Source of the DNA: JACCTU01 sp963788055
Lineage (GTDB): Bacteria > Actinomycetota > Thermoleophilia > Gaiellales > Gaiellaceae
Direction of reading: 5' to 3'
Assembly (NCBI GenBank): GCA_963788055.1
Contig: CAWBFA010000002.1
Span: 62,001 to 126,000 of the forward strand
Length of the DNA stretch: 64,000 nucleotides
Of the stretch, positions 31,939 to 42,119 are shown piece by piece. Under the pieces are notes generated by a model. It did no database searches and was not told where the DNA came from. It saw only the letters and a list, made by a program, of their open reading frames with translations. The position numbers and the translations under genes were made by a program. Within the stretch, counting starts at the first letter, position 1. Each line of letters opens with the position of its first letter.

Positions 31939-33562
31939 CCTCAGGATCGAGAACCTCGTGCTGATCCGCGAGGCCGAGCTCGACCTCGCCGACGGCCTGA
32001 ACGCGATCACCGGCGAGACGGGGGCGGGCAAGACGATCCTCAGCCAGGCGATCGGGCTGCTGCTCGGCGCCAAGGGCGATGCTGCGGCGATCGGGCCGGA
32101 GGGCGACGAGGCGTACGTCGAAGCCGAGCTCGATCTCCCCGAGGGATTGCTCGAGGACTTCGAGTCACTTGCGGAGCTCCGCCCGGCGGGCGAGGACGGG
32201 CTCGTGCTCGCGCGCCGGATCTTCGGAGACGGCCGCACGCGTGCATACGCGTGGGGGCGGAGCGTGGCGCGGGAGGACATCGCTCAGATCGCGGAGCGGC
32301 TCGTCGCGATGTCGGGCCAGTTCGAGCAGCGCAGGCTTGCGCGGCCGGGCTACCAGCTCGACGTGCTCGACGCGTTCGCCGGAGACGAGCAGCGGCGACG
32401 GCGCGCCGAGCTGCGCCGCGCATGGCGCGAGCTGCTCGCTGCCCGACGCCGTCACGAGGAGCTCGCCGCGAACGCCGCGGACGCGGAGGCCCGCGTCGGC
32501 GAGCTGCAGGCGCTCGTCGAGGACACCGAGGGTCTCGAGCCCGACACGGAGGAGCGGCTGCGAGCCGAGCGGGAACGCCTGCGACACGTCACCGAGCTCG
32601 CCTCCGGTGTCGGTGCGGCCGTCGAAGCGCTGGCGCCCGACGACGGCGAGGGAGCGGGAACGCTTGTCGGCACAGCGGCGCACTCGCTGGCGCCGCTCGA
32701 GGAGCTCGCGCCCGAGCTGCGCGACGCGGCCGCCGGCCTCCGCGACACCGAGCTGCGCCTGCGCGATGCCGCGAGCGAGCTCCGCTCGTTCCTGGCCGCG
32801 CTCGAGGCCGAGCCCGACCGCGTCGAGCAGGTCGAAGCCGAGCTCGACCGAATCGCCGAGGCGAAGCGGCGTTTTCGCTGCGCGACCTTCGAGGAGCTGC
32901 TCGCGCGCGCAGCCGAGGCGCGCGCGGAGCTGGAGGCGCTCGCCGACGGCGCCGATCCGATCGAGGCCGCGTCGGAGGCGCGCGTCGCCGCGGAGACAAA
33001 GGTGCGTGCGCTCACCGACGAGCTCGCGCGTGTGCGGCGCGAGGCCGCCGAACCGTTCGCCGACGCGGTCGCCCGAGAGCTCGAGAGCGTCGGCTTCGGC
33101 GAGGGACAGTTCGTCGCGGAGCTCGCCGAGCGTGAGCCGGGCGCGAGCGGCGCCGACGACGTCCGCTTCCTGATCCGACCGAACCCGGGCCTGCCATTCG
33201 GGCCGGTCGCGGAGACCGCCTCGGGCGGCGAGCTCTCCCGCATCGCGCTCGCGATCGCGGCGGTCGGCGGCGGCGAGACGATGGTCTTCGACGAAATCGA
33301 CGCTGGAATCGGCGGGACCACCGCGCACGCCGTGGGCGAGACGCTGCGCCGGCTCGCCGAGCGGGCGCAGGTGATCACGATCACGCACCTCCCGCAGATC
33401 GCAAGCGTCGCCGACCGTCACTTCCGCGTCGAGAAGATCCCCGGGGACCCGACGCACACGCGCATCGAACGCCTGGAGGACGACGAGCGGCGTGACGAGC
33501 TGCAGCGCATGCTCGGCGGCGAAGAGTTCCTTGCAATCCTCGCCGAGGACCAGAAGCGGTGA
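31928..33562 (+). CDS. recN: DNA repair protein RecN
   Basis: SMC-like ATPase acting in double-strand break repair. The 544-residue protein shows the N-terminal LRSLRIENLVLIREAELDL start and Walker A GETGAGKT (29-36). A central coiled coil (~155-360) interrupted by loops follows, then the signature ASGGELSRIALAIAAVGGGETMVFDEIDAGIGG (ABC signature plus Walker B) and the H-loop THLPQIAS. Starts with TTG 31928, overlapping nadK by 11 nt; the start is fixed by the conserved N terminus. No SOS box is seen just upstream, and the gene is probably expressed with nadK. Confidence 0.94.
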   Translation: MLRSLRIENLVLIREAELDLADGLNAITGETGAGKTILSQAIGLLLGAKGDAAAIGPEGDEAYVEAELDLPEGLLEDFESLAELRPAGEDGLVLARRIFGDGRTRAYAWGRSVAREDIAQIAERLVAMSGQFEQRRLARPGYQLDVLDAFAGDEQRRRRAELRRAWRELLAARRRHEELAANAADAEARVGELQALVEDTEGLEPDTEERLRAERERLRHVTELASGVGAAVEALAPDDGEGAGTLVGTAAHSLAPLEELAPELRDAAAGLRDTELRLRDAASELRSFLAALEAEPDRVEQVEAELDRIAEAKRRFRCATFEELLARAAEARAELEALADGADPIEAASEARVAAETKVRALTDELARVRREAAEPFADAVARELESVGFGEGQFVAELAEREPGASGADDVRFLIRPNPGLPFGPVAETASGGELSRIALAIAAVGGGETMVFDEIDAGIGGTTAHAVGETLRRLAERAQVITITHLPQIASVADRHFRVEKIPGDPTHTRIERLEDDERRDELQRMLGGEEFLAILAEDQKR

Positions 33563-34686
33563 ACCCGGTCGAGTTCACCGGCACCGCACGGCTCGACCGA
33601 AAGACAAAGCATCTCGTGCGTCGCCTCTCCTCGAGCGACATCGCGATCATCCACCACCGCGACATCGACCGCGTGTCGGCCGAGGAGCTCGTCGACTCGG
33701 GCGTGCGCGTGGTCGTCAACTGCGCGGAGTCGCAGAGCGGCCGCTTCCCGAACCCCGGCCCGCTCGCGCTGGTCCGCGGCGGGGTCAAGCTGGTCGACGC
33801 GCCGGGCGCCGAGCTGTTCGACCAGGTGTCGGACGGCGAGAAGCTCACGGTGCGAGGCGGCAGCGTCTTTCGCAACGGAGCGTGCCTCGCGTCCGGGCGC
33901 GTGCTCGAGGCGGGCGAGCTCGACCGTGTGCTGAGCGCCCAGCAGGGGCGCGTGACCGAAGCACTCGAAGCGTTCGCCGAGAACACGATGCGCTACCTGC
34001 GCGACGAGGGGCGCCTGCTCTCCGAGGGTGTCGACTTCCCTGCGCTCACGACTCGTTTCCGCGACCGACACGCGCTCGTCGTGGCCCGCGGCCCCGGGAT
34101 GAAGCGCGACCTTCGGATCGTCCGGCCGTACGTGCGCGACTTCAAACCGGTGCTGCTCGCCGTGGACGGCGGCGCCGACGCGTTGCTCGAGGAGGGATTC
34201 ACGCCAGACCTGATCGTCGGTGACATGGACTCCGTCTCGGACCTTGCGCTCCGTTCCGGCGCCGAGATCCTCGTCCACGCGTACCGCGACGGTGTCGCGC
34301 CGGGCTCTGCGCGCTGCGACAGCCTCGGCGTTCAGTACCAGGTCGTCTCGATGCCCGGCATCAGCGAGGACATCGCGCTGCTGCTGGCCTACGAGAAGGG
34401 CGCAGAGCTCATCGTCGCCGTCGGCACGCACTTCAACCTGATCGAGTTCCTCGAGCGGGATCGCGCGGGCATGTCCTCGACGTTCGTCACGCGGCTGAAG
34501 GTGGGGGAGATCCTCGTCGACGCCAAGGGTCTCTCGCGGCTCTTCTCGCGGCAGGTCGGGCTCTGGCCGCTCGTCCTGTTCGCGGTGGCGGGGCTCCTCG
34601 CCGTCGTCGTGGCGATCGTCGCCTCGCCGGCGCTCCGGCACCTGATCGAGCTGATCGGGATCGAGCTCCGCGACCTCGTTTCCTGA
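33559..34686 (+). CDS. steA: SteA-like cytokinetic ring protein
   Basis: A 375-residue protein matching the SteA family described from Corynebacterium glutamicum, a septum-localised cell-separation protein. Features are the N-terminal GTARLDRKTKHLVRRLSSSDIAIIHHRDIDRVSAEELV, a thiamine pyrophosphokinase-like core (LLAVDGGADALLEEGFTPDLIVGDMDSVSD, residues ~193-222), GTHFNLIEFLERDRAGMSSTFVTRL, and one C-terminal membrane helix (LWPLVLFAVAGLLAVVVAIVAS, ~334-356). The TPK-like DGG..DxxVGDxDS motif suggests a nucleotide- or phosphate-binding role without proving catalysis. GTG 33559 overlaps recN. The SteB-like partner lies two genes downstream. Confidence 0.85.
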   Translation: MNPVEFTGTARLDRKTKHLVRRLSSSDIAIIHHRDIDRVSAEELVDSGVRVVVNCAESQSGRFPNPGPLALVRGGVKLVDAPGAELFDQVSDGEKLTVRGGSVFRNGACLASGRVLEAGELDRVLSAQQGRVTEALEAFAENTMRYLRDEGRLLSEGVDFPALTTRFRDRHALVVARGPGMKRDLRIVRPYVRDFKPVLLAVDGGADALLEEGFTPDLIVGDMDSVSDLALRSGAEILVHAYRDGVAPGSARCDSLGVQYQVVSMPGISEDIALLLAYEKGAELIVAVGTHFNLIEFLERDRAGMSSTFVTRLKVGEILVDAKGLSRLFSRQVGLWPLVLFAVAGLLAVVVAIVASPALRHLIELIGIELRDLVS

Positions 34687-35105
34687 TGCCGACCGTCGCC
34701 GTCTCCCGTGAGCTGCTCGCGCCGCTCGACGACGTCTGGGCGTTCGTCTCCGAGCCGCACAACTTCCCGAAGTGGTGGCCGCGGGTCGGCGGAGTGCAAC
34801 CCGACCGGGTCGGACTCGTGCCCGGCGCGCGCTGGCAGGTCCGGGGCGAGAGCAAGCCGAGCTTCTTGCGCCGGCCCGAGGCGGTCGGGCACCTGCTCGT
34901 GCTGGCCGTCGAGCCGAGGCGCCGGTTCGGGTTCCGTTTGACCGGCGACCGGCTCGAGGTCGAGCTGACGCTCGAGCCGTCCCGGGAGGATCGAACCGGC
35001 GCCTCGCTGCGTGTCCAGGGCCCGTGGCTGGTCGGGCTCTCGCGAGCCCTTCCACGTGAGGCGCTCAACCGCCTCCACGACCTCTGCCAGACTGGCGCCG
35101 CCTGA
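34686..35105 (+). CDS. SRPBCC (START-like) family protein
   Basis: A 139-residue helix-grip-fold protein: VAVSRELLAPLDDVWAFVSEPHNFPKWWPRVGGVQPD at the N terminus, a central beta sheet (FGFRLTGDRLEVELTLEP), and a long C-terminal helix (GLSRALPREALNRLHDLCQT). Polyketide cyclase/dehydrase-type SRPBCC proteins bind hydrophobic ligands; the ligand here is unknown. It sits between steA and the SteB-like gene with one-base stop/start overlaps on both sides (TGATG), so it may have a linked envelope function. Confidence 0.8.
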   Translation: MPTVAVSRELLAPLDDVWAFVSEPHNFPKWWPRVGGVQPDRVGLVPGARWQVRGESKPSFLRRPEAVGHLLVLAVEPRRRFGFRLTGDRLEVELTLEPSREDRTGASLRVQGPWLVGLSRALPREALNRLHDLCQTGAA

Positions 35106-35956
35106 TGTTCGACCTTCGGTATCACGTGACGTCGCTCGCGGCGGTGTTCATCGCGCTCGTGATCGGGATCCTCGTGGGGGTCGCGATCTCGGGGCGAAGC
35201 CTGATCCGCGACAGCGAGCGGGCGGTCCTGCAGGACCGGATCGACCAGCTTCGACAAGAGCGCGACGAGGCTCGAAGCACGGCGGGTGAGCAGAACGCAC
35301 TCGAGGAGTACGCGCGCGAGACCTATCCCGGCGTCATGAACGGCCGCCTGGCCGACCGGCGTGTCGGCGTCCTCTACGTCGGCTCGGCAGAGGGTGCAGT
35401 CGCCGCGAGGGTTCAGGAGACGATCGATCTTGCGGACGGTGTGCGGTCGATGCGCGCGCTCCAGGTGCCGATCGCGACCGGTGACCTCCTGCGGCGCGTC
35501 GCCGATGTCCCCGAGGCGCCGAACACGGTCGAGGACCTCGGCCGCGGCCTCGCCCGCGAGCTCGTCGACGGCGGCGACTCGCCGCTCTGGGATGCGGTCG
35601 GGCCGGCGCTGGTCGAGGAGCGCGAGGGCGGAAACCTGCCGCTCGACGCCGTCGTCATCGCACGCACGGCCGGGCCGCAGCGCGGCCAGACCGCCAGGTT
35701 CCTCGCGGGCTTCTACTCCGGGCTCGCCGCCGCCGGTGTTCCCGTCGTCGGAGTCGAGACGACGGACAGCGAGACGACCGCCGTCCCGACGTACCGCGAC
35801 CACGGGTTTTCCACGGTCGATCACGTCGACACGATTCCGGGACGCGTTGCGCTCGCTGTGCTCCTGACGGGTGAGAGCCCAGGTTCCTACGGGATCAAGG
35901 AGGAAAACACGCCCGTGCTCCCGTCGGTCGAGCCCGTGGCGCCGGCGGCGGGGTGA
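35105..35956 (+). CDS. SteB/MctB-like membrane-anchored protein
   Basis: A 283-residue protein of the family that includes C. glutamicum SteB and M. tuberculosis MctB (Rv1698, described as a copper-efflux-linked outer protein). The typical N terminus FDLRYHVTSLAAVFIALVIGILVGVAISG contains the membrane helix (~10-30). It is followed by a coiled coil (DRIDQLRQERDEARSTAGEQNALEEY, ~44-70) and a C-terminal Rossmann-like domain (RVGVLYVGSAEG ... AGVPVVGVETTDS). Partnering with SteA in one operon argues for the cell-division role over copper export. Start ATG 35105 overlaps the previous stop by one base. Confidence 0.85.
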   Translation: MFDLRYHVTSLAAVFIALVIGILVGVAISGRSLIRDSERAVLQDRIDQLRQERDEARSTAGEQNALEEYARETYPGVMNGRLADRRVGVLYVGSAEGAVAARVQETIDLADGVRSMRALQVPIATGDLLRRVADVPEAPNTVEDLGRGLARELVDGGDSPLWDAVGPALVEEREGGNLPLDAVVIARTAGPQRGQTARFLAGFYSGLAAAGVPVVGVETTDSETTAVPTYRDHGFSTVDHVDTIPGRVALAVLLTGESPGSYGIKEENTPVLPSVEPVAPAAG

Positions 35957-37164
35957 AGGAGCCGCTGACGATCCTCGTCGCGGCCCGCGACGAGGAAGCG
36001 ACGATCGCCGAGACAGTGGCGACGCTGCGCGCGCGGTTTCCGCAGGCCGAGGTGCTCGTCGCCGACGACGGCTCGCACGACCGCACGGCGGAGCTCGCCG
36101 AGGCCGCAGGAGCGACCGTGCTGCCCCTGCGTCGCCTCGGCAAGGGCCAGGCGCTCTCGTCGGCCGAACGCGCTGCGCCGCCGGGTCGCCTGCTCCTGTG
36201 CGACGCCGACCTGCGCGGCGACCTGCGGCCGCTGCTCGCCGGCGACGCAGACGTCAACATCGCGGTCTTCGCGGAGCGCGTCGGCGGCGGCTTCGGCCTC
36301 GCCAAGGGCGTCGCGCGCCGCCTGATCCGTCTGCTGTCGGGATTCGAGGCGGCAGAGCCGCTCTCCGGCCAGCGCGCGTTGTCCTCGAAGGCTCGGAGCG
36401 CGGTCTTCCCGCTCGCTCCCGGTTTCGGCTGCGAGGCGCGGATGACGATCGACGCCGAGCGCGCCGGCCTTCGCGTCGAAGAGGTCGAGCTCCAGCTCGA
36501 GCACCGTGCGACGGGCCGTGACGCGCGTGGTTTCCTCCACCGCGGACGGCAGCTGCTCGACGTCGCGCTCGGCTGCGGACCGCTCGCGGTCAACTTCCGG
36601 GGGCGTCGCCTGCCGCTCGTCGGCTGGGTGGCGGGCCTGCGCGGCGACCCAGCGGTGACCGCGATCGCGGCGATCGGGCTGGCCGACGACCTCTGGAGCG
36701 GGCCGGAACGAGGGTTCCGCGCTCACCTCGGCGCGGGACGGACGACGGGCGTGCTCAAGCTCGCCGGCATCCCGCTCGTCGGCCTGCTCGCGACGCGCAA
36801 GCTGTCGGGCGCGCTGCTCGTCGGGCTCTCGGCGAACGCGCTCAACCAGCTCGACACGCGACCCGGGCGTGCGGTCAAGGCGTACCTCGCCGCAGCTCTC
36901 GTGACCGGGGCGCCGCTCGGGACCGCCGTCCTGCTTCTGCCATACGATCTTCGTGAGATGGGGATGCTCGGGGACGCGGGGTCGAATGCGCTTGGGTCGA
37001 TGCTAGGCTTGAGTTCCGTGAGTCGTCTCACGGAAAGAGGCCGGTGGTTCGCGATCGGCGCCCTCGCCGCCCTGACCGTCCTCGGAGAGCGTCGTTCGCT
37101 CGGTGAGCTGATCGAACGGACGCCGGTTCTGCGCGAGCTCGACGCGCTCGGACGGGAGAGCTAG
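35953..37164 (+). CDS. Glycosyltransferase 2 / GT4-like fusion protein
   Basis: A 403-residue protein in two parts. Residues ~1-190 are a family 2 glycosyltransferase: ILVAARDEEATIAETVATL, VLVADDGSHDRTAELAEAAGA, LLCDADLRGD (DxD-like) and PLSGQRALSSKA. Residues ~215-390 are hydrophobic and echo the MraY/WecA GT4 family: AAIGLADDLWSGPERGFRAHL, SANALNQLDTRPGRAVKAYLAAAL and LREMGMLGDAGSNALGSMLG, corresponding to the GDAGS-type motif. Fusion of a sugar transferase to a polyprenyl-phosphate transferase-like membrane domain, next to steA/steB, suggests envelope glycan or septal lipid work; acceptor and donor are unknown. GTG 35953 overlaps the previous stop by 4 nt. Confidence 0.75.
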   Translation: MKEPLTILVAARDEEATIAETVATLRARFPQAEVLVADDGSHDRTAELAEAAGATVLPLRRLGKGQALSSAERAAPPGRLLLCDADLRGDLRPLLAGDADVNIAVFAERVGGGFGLAKGVARRLIRLLSGFEAAEPLSGQRALSSKARSAVFPLAPGFGCEARMTIDAERAGLRVEEVELQLEHRATGRDARGFLHRGRQLLDVALGCGPLAVNFRGRRLPLVGWVAGLRGDPAVTAIAAIGLADDLWSGPERGFRAHLGAGRTTGVLKLAGIPLVGLLATRKLSGALLVGLSANALNQLDTRPGRAVKAYLAAALVTGAPLGTAVLLLPYDLREMGMLGDAGSNALGSMLGLSSVSRLTERGRWFAIGALAALTVLGERRSLGELIERTPVLRELDALGRES

Positions 37165-38817
<1,653 letters not shown>

Positions 38818-39192
38818 CTAGATCGGCCAGCCGACCGACACGTACAGCGGCAGCCCCCCGACGCGCGTCTCGCGCGCGCGGTAGCGGAGCTGGAACACGC
38901 TTCCGTCTTTGCGCGTCATCAGCGCGATGCCGTCTCGCTGGCGATGGGCGACCACTTCGTCGAAGTGCTCCGAGGCCTCAGGAGTGCGGGCCACGTCCGT
39001 CACGCGAAGCTCGAGCAGCTCGGGGCGGGTGTATCCGAGGAGCTCGGCGGCGTACGCGTTGACCGCGATGTAGCGCATTTGCTCGTCGGCGACGAAGATC
39101 GCGACGGGGCCGGTATCCACGGCCTCGCCGAGTAGACTCGCCTGGATCAGCGGGTCGGAAGCCGCCCTCGGGGTGCGCGCGTCAGTGGTCAT
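38818..39192 (-). CDS. Single PAS-domain protein
   Basis: A 124-residue protein that is essentially one PAS domain: GPVAIFVADEQMRYIAVNAYAAELLGYTRPELLELRVTDVAR (N-cap and first strands with helices, ~30-70), then RRDGSVFQLRYRARE-like RKDGSVFQLRYRARETRVGGLPLYVSVG strands. It has no output domain, so it may act as a stand-alone sensor or binding partner, or be a trimmed remnant of a larger sensor kinase. I start at ATG 39192; a TTG two codons upstream is possible. Its stop abuts the pyrG stop, and its start lies 24 nt from the divergent peptidase gene. Confidence 0.8.
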   Translation of the reverse strand: MTTDARTPRAASDPLIQASLLGEAVDTGPVAIFVADEQMRYIAVNAYAAELLGYTRPELLELRVTDVARTPEASEHFDEVVAHRQRDGIALMTRKDGSVFQLRYRARETRVGGLPLYVSVGWPI

Positions 39193-39207
39193 TTTCAATT
39201 AGAAAAT
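39191..39207. promoter_or_regulatory. AT-rich palindrome between PAS gene and peptidase gene
   Basis: ATTTTCAATTAGAAAAT has perfect 6-bp arms around a 5-nt centre, in a 25-nt AT-rich island of an otherwise ~70% GC region. It overlaps the PAS start codon and lies 9 nt before the peptidase GTG. It probably holds overlapping -10 elements for both genes and may be an operator. Confidence 0.55.
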
Positions 39208-39216
39208 ATCAAGAAC

Positions 39217-40341
39217 GTGCAGATTTCCCAAGCGCTGAGCCTCTTCCTCGAACTGGCGGAGATCCCCTCACCGCCGGGGAGCGAGCGCGCCGTGGCGGAC
39301 CGGGTGATCGCAGAGCTTCGGCGGCTGGGGCTCGAGGTGGACGAGGACGCGACCGGACCGAGAACCGGGTCGGAGATCGGGAACCTCTACGCCTCGCTGC
39401 CGGCGACGAACGGCGGAGGGACACCGCTCTTCTTCTGCGCGCACCTCGACACGGTCCCGCCGCAGGGCGCGATCGAGCCGGTCGTCGAGGACGGCGTCGT
39501 CCGGAACGCTGCCGGCACGATCCTTGGCGCGGACAACAAGGCGGCCGTGGCGTCGATGGTCGAGGCCGTGCGTCGTGTCGTGCAGGAAGGCCGTGCGCAC
39601 TCGGGGATCGAGCTCCTGTTGACGCCCAAGGAAGAGGTCGGTCTCGTCGGCGCGACGGCGTTCGACGAGTCGCGCCTCTCCTCGCGCGTTGGGTACGTCT
39701 ACGACATGGCGGCGCCGATCGGGACACTGATCATGGCCGCGCCCTACTCGCGCAAGTTCGACGTGCGGTTCCACGGCAAGGCCGCGCACTCGGGGATGTA
39801 CCCAGAGGAGGGCCGTTCCGCCATCGCGGCGGCGGCGCGGGCGATCGCGGACTTCCGACTCGGTCGGCTCGATGACGAGACCACTGCGAACGTCGGAACG
39901 ATCCAGGGCGGCACTGCGACGAACATCGTTCCGGAGTGGTGCTCGTTCACCGCGGAGGCGCGCTCGCTCGACGAACGGAAGCTCGCGGACGTCGTCGAGG
40001 AAATGCTCGAGGTCGTGACGTTCGCAGCCAGCCTCGCGGAGTGCGACGTCGAGACCGAGCTGAGCGACGACTACCGCGGCTATCGCTTCAAGCGCGACGA
40101 CCTGCCGGTCCGGCTCGCAGTCGCGGCGTTCGAGCGGACCGGGTACGAGGTTCGCTTCGACACGACAGGCGGAGCCGCGGACGCGAACGTGTTCAACGAG
40201 CGCGGACTGCAGTGTCTGAACCTCGCGAACGGAATGGCGGAGATCCACACGCCGGACGAGCACATCGCGGTCGACGACCTCGACGCGATGGTCGAAGTCA
40301 CGCTCGCGCTGATCGACGCCGCGCGCGATGCTGAGCCTTAG
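39217..40341 (+). CDS. M20 family metallopeptidase, peptidase T-like
   Basis: A 374-residue dizinc aminopeptidase. Metal- and active-site segments are visible: FFCAHLDTVPPQG (His and Asp), GADNKAAVASMVEAV (bridging Asp), LTPKEEVGLVGATAFDES (general-base Glu pair), and late NGMAEIHTPDEHIAVDDLD with the last His. The dimerisation lid shows FHGKAAHSGMYPEEGRSAIAAAARAI. The architecture fits the PepT-like tripeptidase group rather than DapE or ArgE. GTG 39217 is the first start after the AT-rich promoter island. The 3' end overlaps the DUF3866 gene by 14 nt. Confidence 0.9.
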   Translation: MQISQALSLFLELAEIPSPPGSERAVADRVIAELRRLGLEVDEDATGPRTGSEIGNLYASLPATNGGGTPLFFCAHLDTVPPQGAIEPVVEDGVVRNAAGTILGADNKAAVASMVEAVRRVVQEGRAHSGIELLLTPKEEVGLVGATAFDESRLSSRVGYVYDMAAPIGTLIMAAPYSRKFDVRFHGKAAHSGMYPEEGRSAIAAAARAIADFRLGRLDDETTANVGTIQGGTATNIVPEWCSFTAEARSLDERKLADVVEEMLEVVTFAASLAECDVETELSDDYRGYRFKRDDLPVRLAVAAFERTGYEVRFDTTGGAADANVFNERGLQCLNLANGMAEIHTPDEHIAVDDLDAMVEVTLALIDAARDAEP

Positions 40342-41311
40342 GCGCGGTCGCGTCACGCGGATCCTCGAGGAGCACGACGAGCTCATCCGGCTCGAGGTGG
40401 ACGGAGTGTCGTGCGTTGCCTACCCGCAGCTGACCGGGCCGGTCGCGCTCGACGACGACGTGCTCGTGAACGTGCAGGCACGCGAGCTCGGCCTCGGGTC
40501 GGGCGGGTTCGACGTCCTGCACGCGAACCTGACCCGGGGGCTCGAGCTGCCGGCGGACGAAGGCGCGCACGTGATGAAGCTGCCGTACACCTCCCTGCAG
40601 TCGGCATGGCGGCACGTGGAGGAGATCGACGAGCTCGCCCCGTCGCTCGAGGGGATGCCGGTCGTCTGCTGCTCGCTGCACAGCCAGCTCGCGCCGGCAT
40701 GCGCAGGCATGGGGGAGGGGCTTCGGGTCGCGTACGTCCAGCTCGCGGGCGGTGCGCTTCCGGTGTCGCTCTCCGACGCGGTTCGCGAGCTCAAGCGGCG
40801 TGGGCTGCTCGGCGTCGCGGTCGCCGCCGGAGCGTGCTTCGACGGGGACGTGGAGTGCGTCAACGTGGCGTCGTCGCTCGCCTGGGCGAAGACGCGGGGC
40901 TACGACGCCGTCGTCTGCTCGATCGGCCCCGGCGTCGTCGGTACCGGCTCACGACTCGGGCACGGCGGGCTTGCGGTCACCGAGGCCGCGAACGCCGCGA
41001 GCGCGCTCGGCGGTGTCCCGGTCGTGGCGGTGCGGATGTCCGACATCGACGCGCGGGACCGGCACCGAGGCGTCTCCCACCACACGAAGACGGCGCTCGA
41101 GCTCTGCCTCGGCGAGGTCGTCGTCGCGTGGCCGGCGGGCCTTGAGGCGCCTGACTGGCTCGATGGGCGCGAGGAGGTCGACGTGAGCGGTTGGCGCCAG
41201 GCCTGCGAGGGTCTCACGCTGCAGCACATGGGCCGTGGGGCTGACGACGACCCGTCCTTCTTCGCAGCCGCGTACGCCGCCGGCCGCGCGGCGCGCGCGC
41301 GGCTCTCCTAG
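40328..41311 (+). CDS. DUF3866 family protein
   Basis: A 327-residue protein recognised as DUF3866 by its start (LRRGRVTRILEEHDELIRLEVDG), the conserved DVLHANLTRGLELPADEGAHVMKLPYTSLQ, CCSLHSQLAPACAGM, and the Gly-rich CSIGPGVVGTGSRLGHGGLAV followed by RMSDIDARDRHRGVSHHTKTALE. The conserved His, Asp and Cys cluster suggests an enzyme or metal binder, but no activity is established for the family to my knowledge. It is embedded between a peptidase and an aldo/keto reductase with short overlaps, so co-expression is likely. Confidence 0.88.
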   Translation: MLSLRRGRVTRILEEHDELIRLEVDGVSCVAYPQLTGPVALDDDVLVNVQARELGLGSGGFDVLHANLTRGLELPADEGAHVMKLPYTSLQSAWRHVEEIDELAPSLEGMPVVCCSLHSQLAPACAGMGEGLRVAYVQLAGGALPVSLSDAVRELKRRGLLGVAVAAGACFDGDVECVNVASSLAWAKTRGYDAVVCSIGPGVVGTGSRLGHGGLAVTEAANAASALGGVPVVAVRMSDIDARDRHRGVSHHTKTALELCLGEVVVAWPAGLEAPDWLDGREEVDVSGWRQACEGLTLQHMGRGADDDPSFFAAAYAAGRAARARLS

Positions 41312-42087
41312 TGGAGGAGCGCCGCCTCGGGCCGGTGGTCGGGCTCGGCACGTGGAAGACCTTCAAGGGCGATCTCGACACCGCCGAGGCGGTCGTCGAT
41401 GCTGCGCTCGCGAGCGGCGTGCGCCTGTTCGACACCTCTCCGATGTACGGCGACGCCGAGCGTACGCTCGCGGCCGCGCTCGGGCCACGCCGGAGCGAGG
41501 CGATCGTCGCCACGAAGATCTGGACGCCGGACCCTGCCGAAGCGCGCCGGCAGTACGCCGATCAGCTCGAGTGGTTCGGCGGCGGCATCGAGCTCGAGCA
41601 GGTGCACAACCTCGTTGCGTGGGAGGGCTACCTGCCGTGGCTCGAGGCTGAGCGCGACGGGGGACGAATCGGACGCGTTGGCGTGACGCACTACGCGTCG
41701 AGCGCGTTTCCCGAGCTCGCCCGCGCGCTCCGCACGAAGCACTTCGACGCCGTTCAGCTTCCTTACAACCCGCAGGAGCGGGAGTGCGAACGCGAGTTGC
41801 TTCCGCTCGCCGCCGCGCTCGGGATCCCGGTGCTCGTGATGGTGCCGCTCGGCTCGGGGCGGCTCGTCGGACGCGCGCCGGATTCCCCTGCGCTCGAGCC
41901 GCTTCGTCCGTTCGGCGTCGAGACGTGGGCACAGGCACTCCTCAAGTGGGTGCTCTCAGACGAGCGCGTCGACGCGGTGATCCCCGCGACGAAGCGGCCC
42001 GAGCGAGTCCGCGAGAACGCTGCGGCGGGGAACCCGCCGTGGTTCGGCCCGGATGAGCGCCGCTACGTCGAGCGGCTCGCGGCCTGA
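41311..42087 (+). CDS. Aldo/keto reductase
   Basis: A 258-residue NADPH-dependent oxidoreductase of the AKR superfamily. The catalytic tetrad can be placed: Asp and Tyr in RLFDTSPMYGDAERTLAAAL (~residues 40-47), Lys in IVATKIW, His in the VHNLVAWEGY position. Cofactor-binding elements LKWVLSDERVDAVIPATKRPERVRENAAAG are near the C terminus. It is shorter than typical AKRs (~280-320), with brief loops. GTG 41311 overlaps the DUF3866 stop by one base. The substrate is unknown. Confidence 0.87.
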   Translation: MEERRLGPVVGLGTWKTFKGDLDTAEAVVDAALASGVRLFDTSPMYGDAERTLAAALGPRRSEAIVATKIWTPDPAEARRQYADQLEWFGGGIELEQVHNLVAWEGYLPWLEAERDGGRIGRVGVTHYASSAFPELARALRTKHFDAVQLPYNPQERECERELLPLAAALGIPVLVMVPLGSGRLVGRAPDSPALEPLRPFGVETWAQALLKWVLSDERVDAVIPATKRPERVRENAAAGNPPWFGPDERRYVERLAA

Positions 42088-42119
42088 CGCTCAGCCAGCC
42101 CGGTATCGTTCCGCCGCCC

